A stretch of DNA of 64,000 bases from Enterovibrio coralii (GTDB taxonomy: Bacteria; Pseudomonadota; Gammaproteobacteria; Enterobacterales; Vibrionaceae), in contig NZ_LNTY01000058.1 in NCBI RefSeq assembly GCF_001559595.1, forward strand, positions 62,001 through 126,000. The letters run 5' to 3'. Below the pieces are notes generated by a model that worked only from the letters and a program-made list of their open reading frames with translations, did no database searches and was not told where the DNA came from. Positions 63,681 through 64,000 of this stretch are shown one piece after another. Position numbers and translations under genes: made by a program. How positions within the stretch are numbered: the first letter of the stretch is position 1; each line of letters begins with the position of its first letter.

Positions 63681-64000
63681 TTACGGAGTAGTCGTTGCAC
63701 AGCCTTTAATGCCATCTAGTTGGATGCCTGCAGACATTGCACATGTCCATGCAGCCTCTGAGCGTGTATATGTAATTGTTTGGTTGTTATATGCAGTGTC
63801 TGTATTCAAAGCAAGCACAAGAGTGCCGTCCGCAGATTCTGAAGCGGCCGTGCCAGTAATGGTGCCAATACCTTCAACAACAAAACCATTTGCTGAGTCT
63901 AACCCACCTACATCAGCACCAGCTGTTATAAAAGTCGCTAAAGTGTTTGTAGAACTTAACTCCAAGAACAGATCCGCTTTGGTCAGCATGTTTTTCAGCG
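63681..64000 (-). CDS. pilA: Probable type IV major pilin PilA, C-terminal part (5' end outside window)
   Basis: The frame runs open to the window edge, so the signal and hydrophobic helix are not seen. The visible 106 residues are rich in Ala, Thr, Ser and Gly and end WTCAMSAGIQLDGIKGCATTTP, with two cysteines fitting the pilin D-region disulfide loop. Location before pilB supports PilA. Pilin bodies vary widely, so similarity alone is weak. Confidence 0.8.
   Translation of the reverse strand, partial: LKNMLTKADLFLELSSTNTLATFITAGADVGGLDSANGFVVEGIGTITGTAASESADGTLVLALNTDTAYNNQTITYTRSEAAWTCAMSAGIQLDGIKGCATTTP

Overview
This is a chromosomal housekeeping window from a gammaproteobacterium, almost certainly a member of the Vibrionaceae. 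Three gene orders support this: yhdP / nitrilase / tldD; rplM-rpsI-petABC-sspAB; and dcw cluster / lpxC / DUF721 / secA / mutT / yacG-zapD-coaE-pilDCB-pilA. There is no ddl in the dcw cluster and no secM before secA. By eye the G+C content is near 50%, which fits Grimontia, Enterovibrio or Salinivibrio-like lineages better than typical Vibrio. That genus-level guess is inference only.

Layout. 1-9.1 kb: C-terminal part of the envelope protein YhdP, a Nit-type amidohydrolase, both subunits of the TldD/TldE protease (separated by darP on the other strand) and the Mg2+ transporter MgtE. 9.3-17.1 kb, minus strand: the yrbG-kdsD-kdsC-lptC-lptA-lptB-rpoN-hpf-ptsN-rapZ-npr cluster, covering Kdo synthesis, LPS transport, sigma-54, ribosome hibernation and the nitrogen PTS. 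17.4-22.0 kb, plus strand: mlaFEDCB-ibaG-murA. 22.1-25.2 kb, minus strand: periplasmic proteases degQ-degS and zapG. 25.3-31.7 kb, plus strand: zapE, rplM-rpsI behind a structured leader, the cytochrome bc1 operon petABC, and sspAB. 31.8-35.1 kb, minus strand: lpoA-yraN-diaA-dolP. 35.2-36.5 kb: rsmI and the RNase P RNA gene. 36.7-53.8 kb: the division and cell wall cluster mraZ to ftsZ plus lpxC, starting from a clear promoter with phased MraZ boxes. 53.8-58.0 kb: DUF721, secA and mutT. 58.0-64.0 kb, minus strand: yacG, zapD, coaE and the type IV pilus genes pilD, pilC, pilB and pilA, with pilA running off the end.

Functionally the window is dominated by envelope construction: peptidoglycan precursors, divisome, LPS synthesis and transport, Mla phospholipid transport, LpoA, DolP, DegS/DegQ, SecA and type IV pili. 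Translation, respiration and regulation make up the rest. I see no phage, insertion sequence, CRISPR array, tRNA, island or undescribed multigene system.

The most striking feature is technical. At 19 places a gene that should be one reading frame is broken, and at every one adding a single base restores the expected protein. The broken genes include murD, murG, ftsI, ftsQ, rpoN, kdsC, kdsD (three times), mlaE, petB, petC, tldD, mgtE (twice), zapD and pilC. All are deletions, nearly all in short G or C runs. Many of these genes are essential, so the breaks are best read as consensus sequencing errors. I annotate these loci as single genes. Of the non-coding signals, the MraZ box array, the secA leader, the rplM leader with an adjacent long palindrome, and one palindromic intergenic element deserve a second look.
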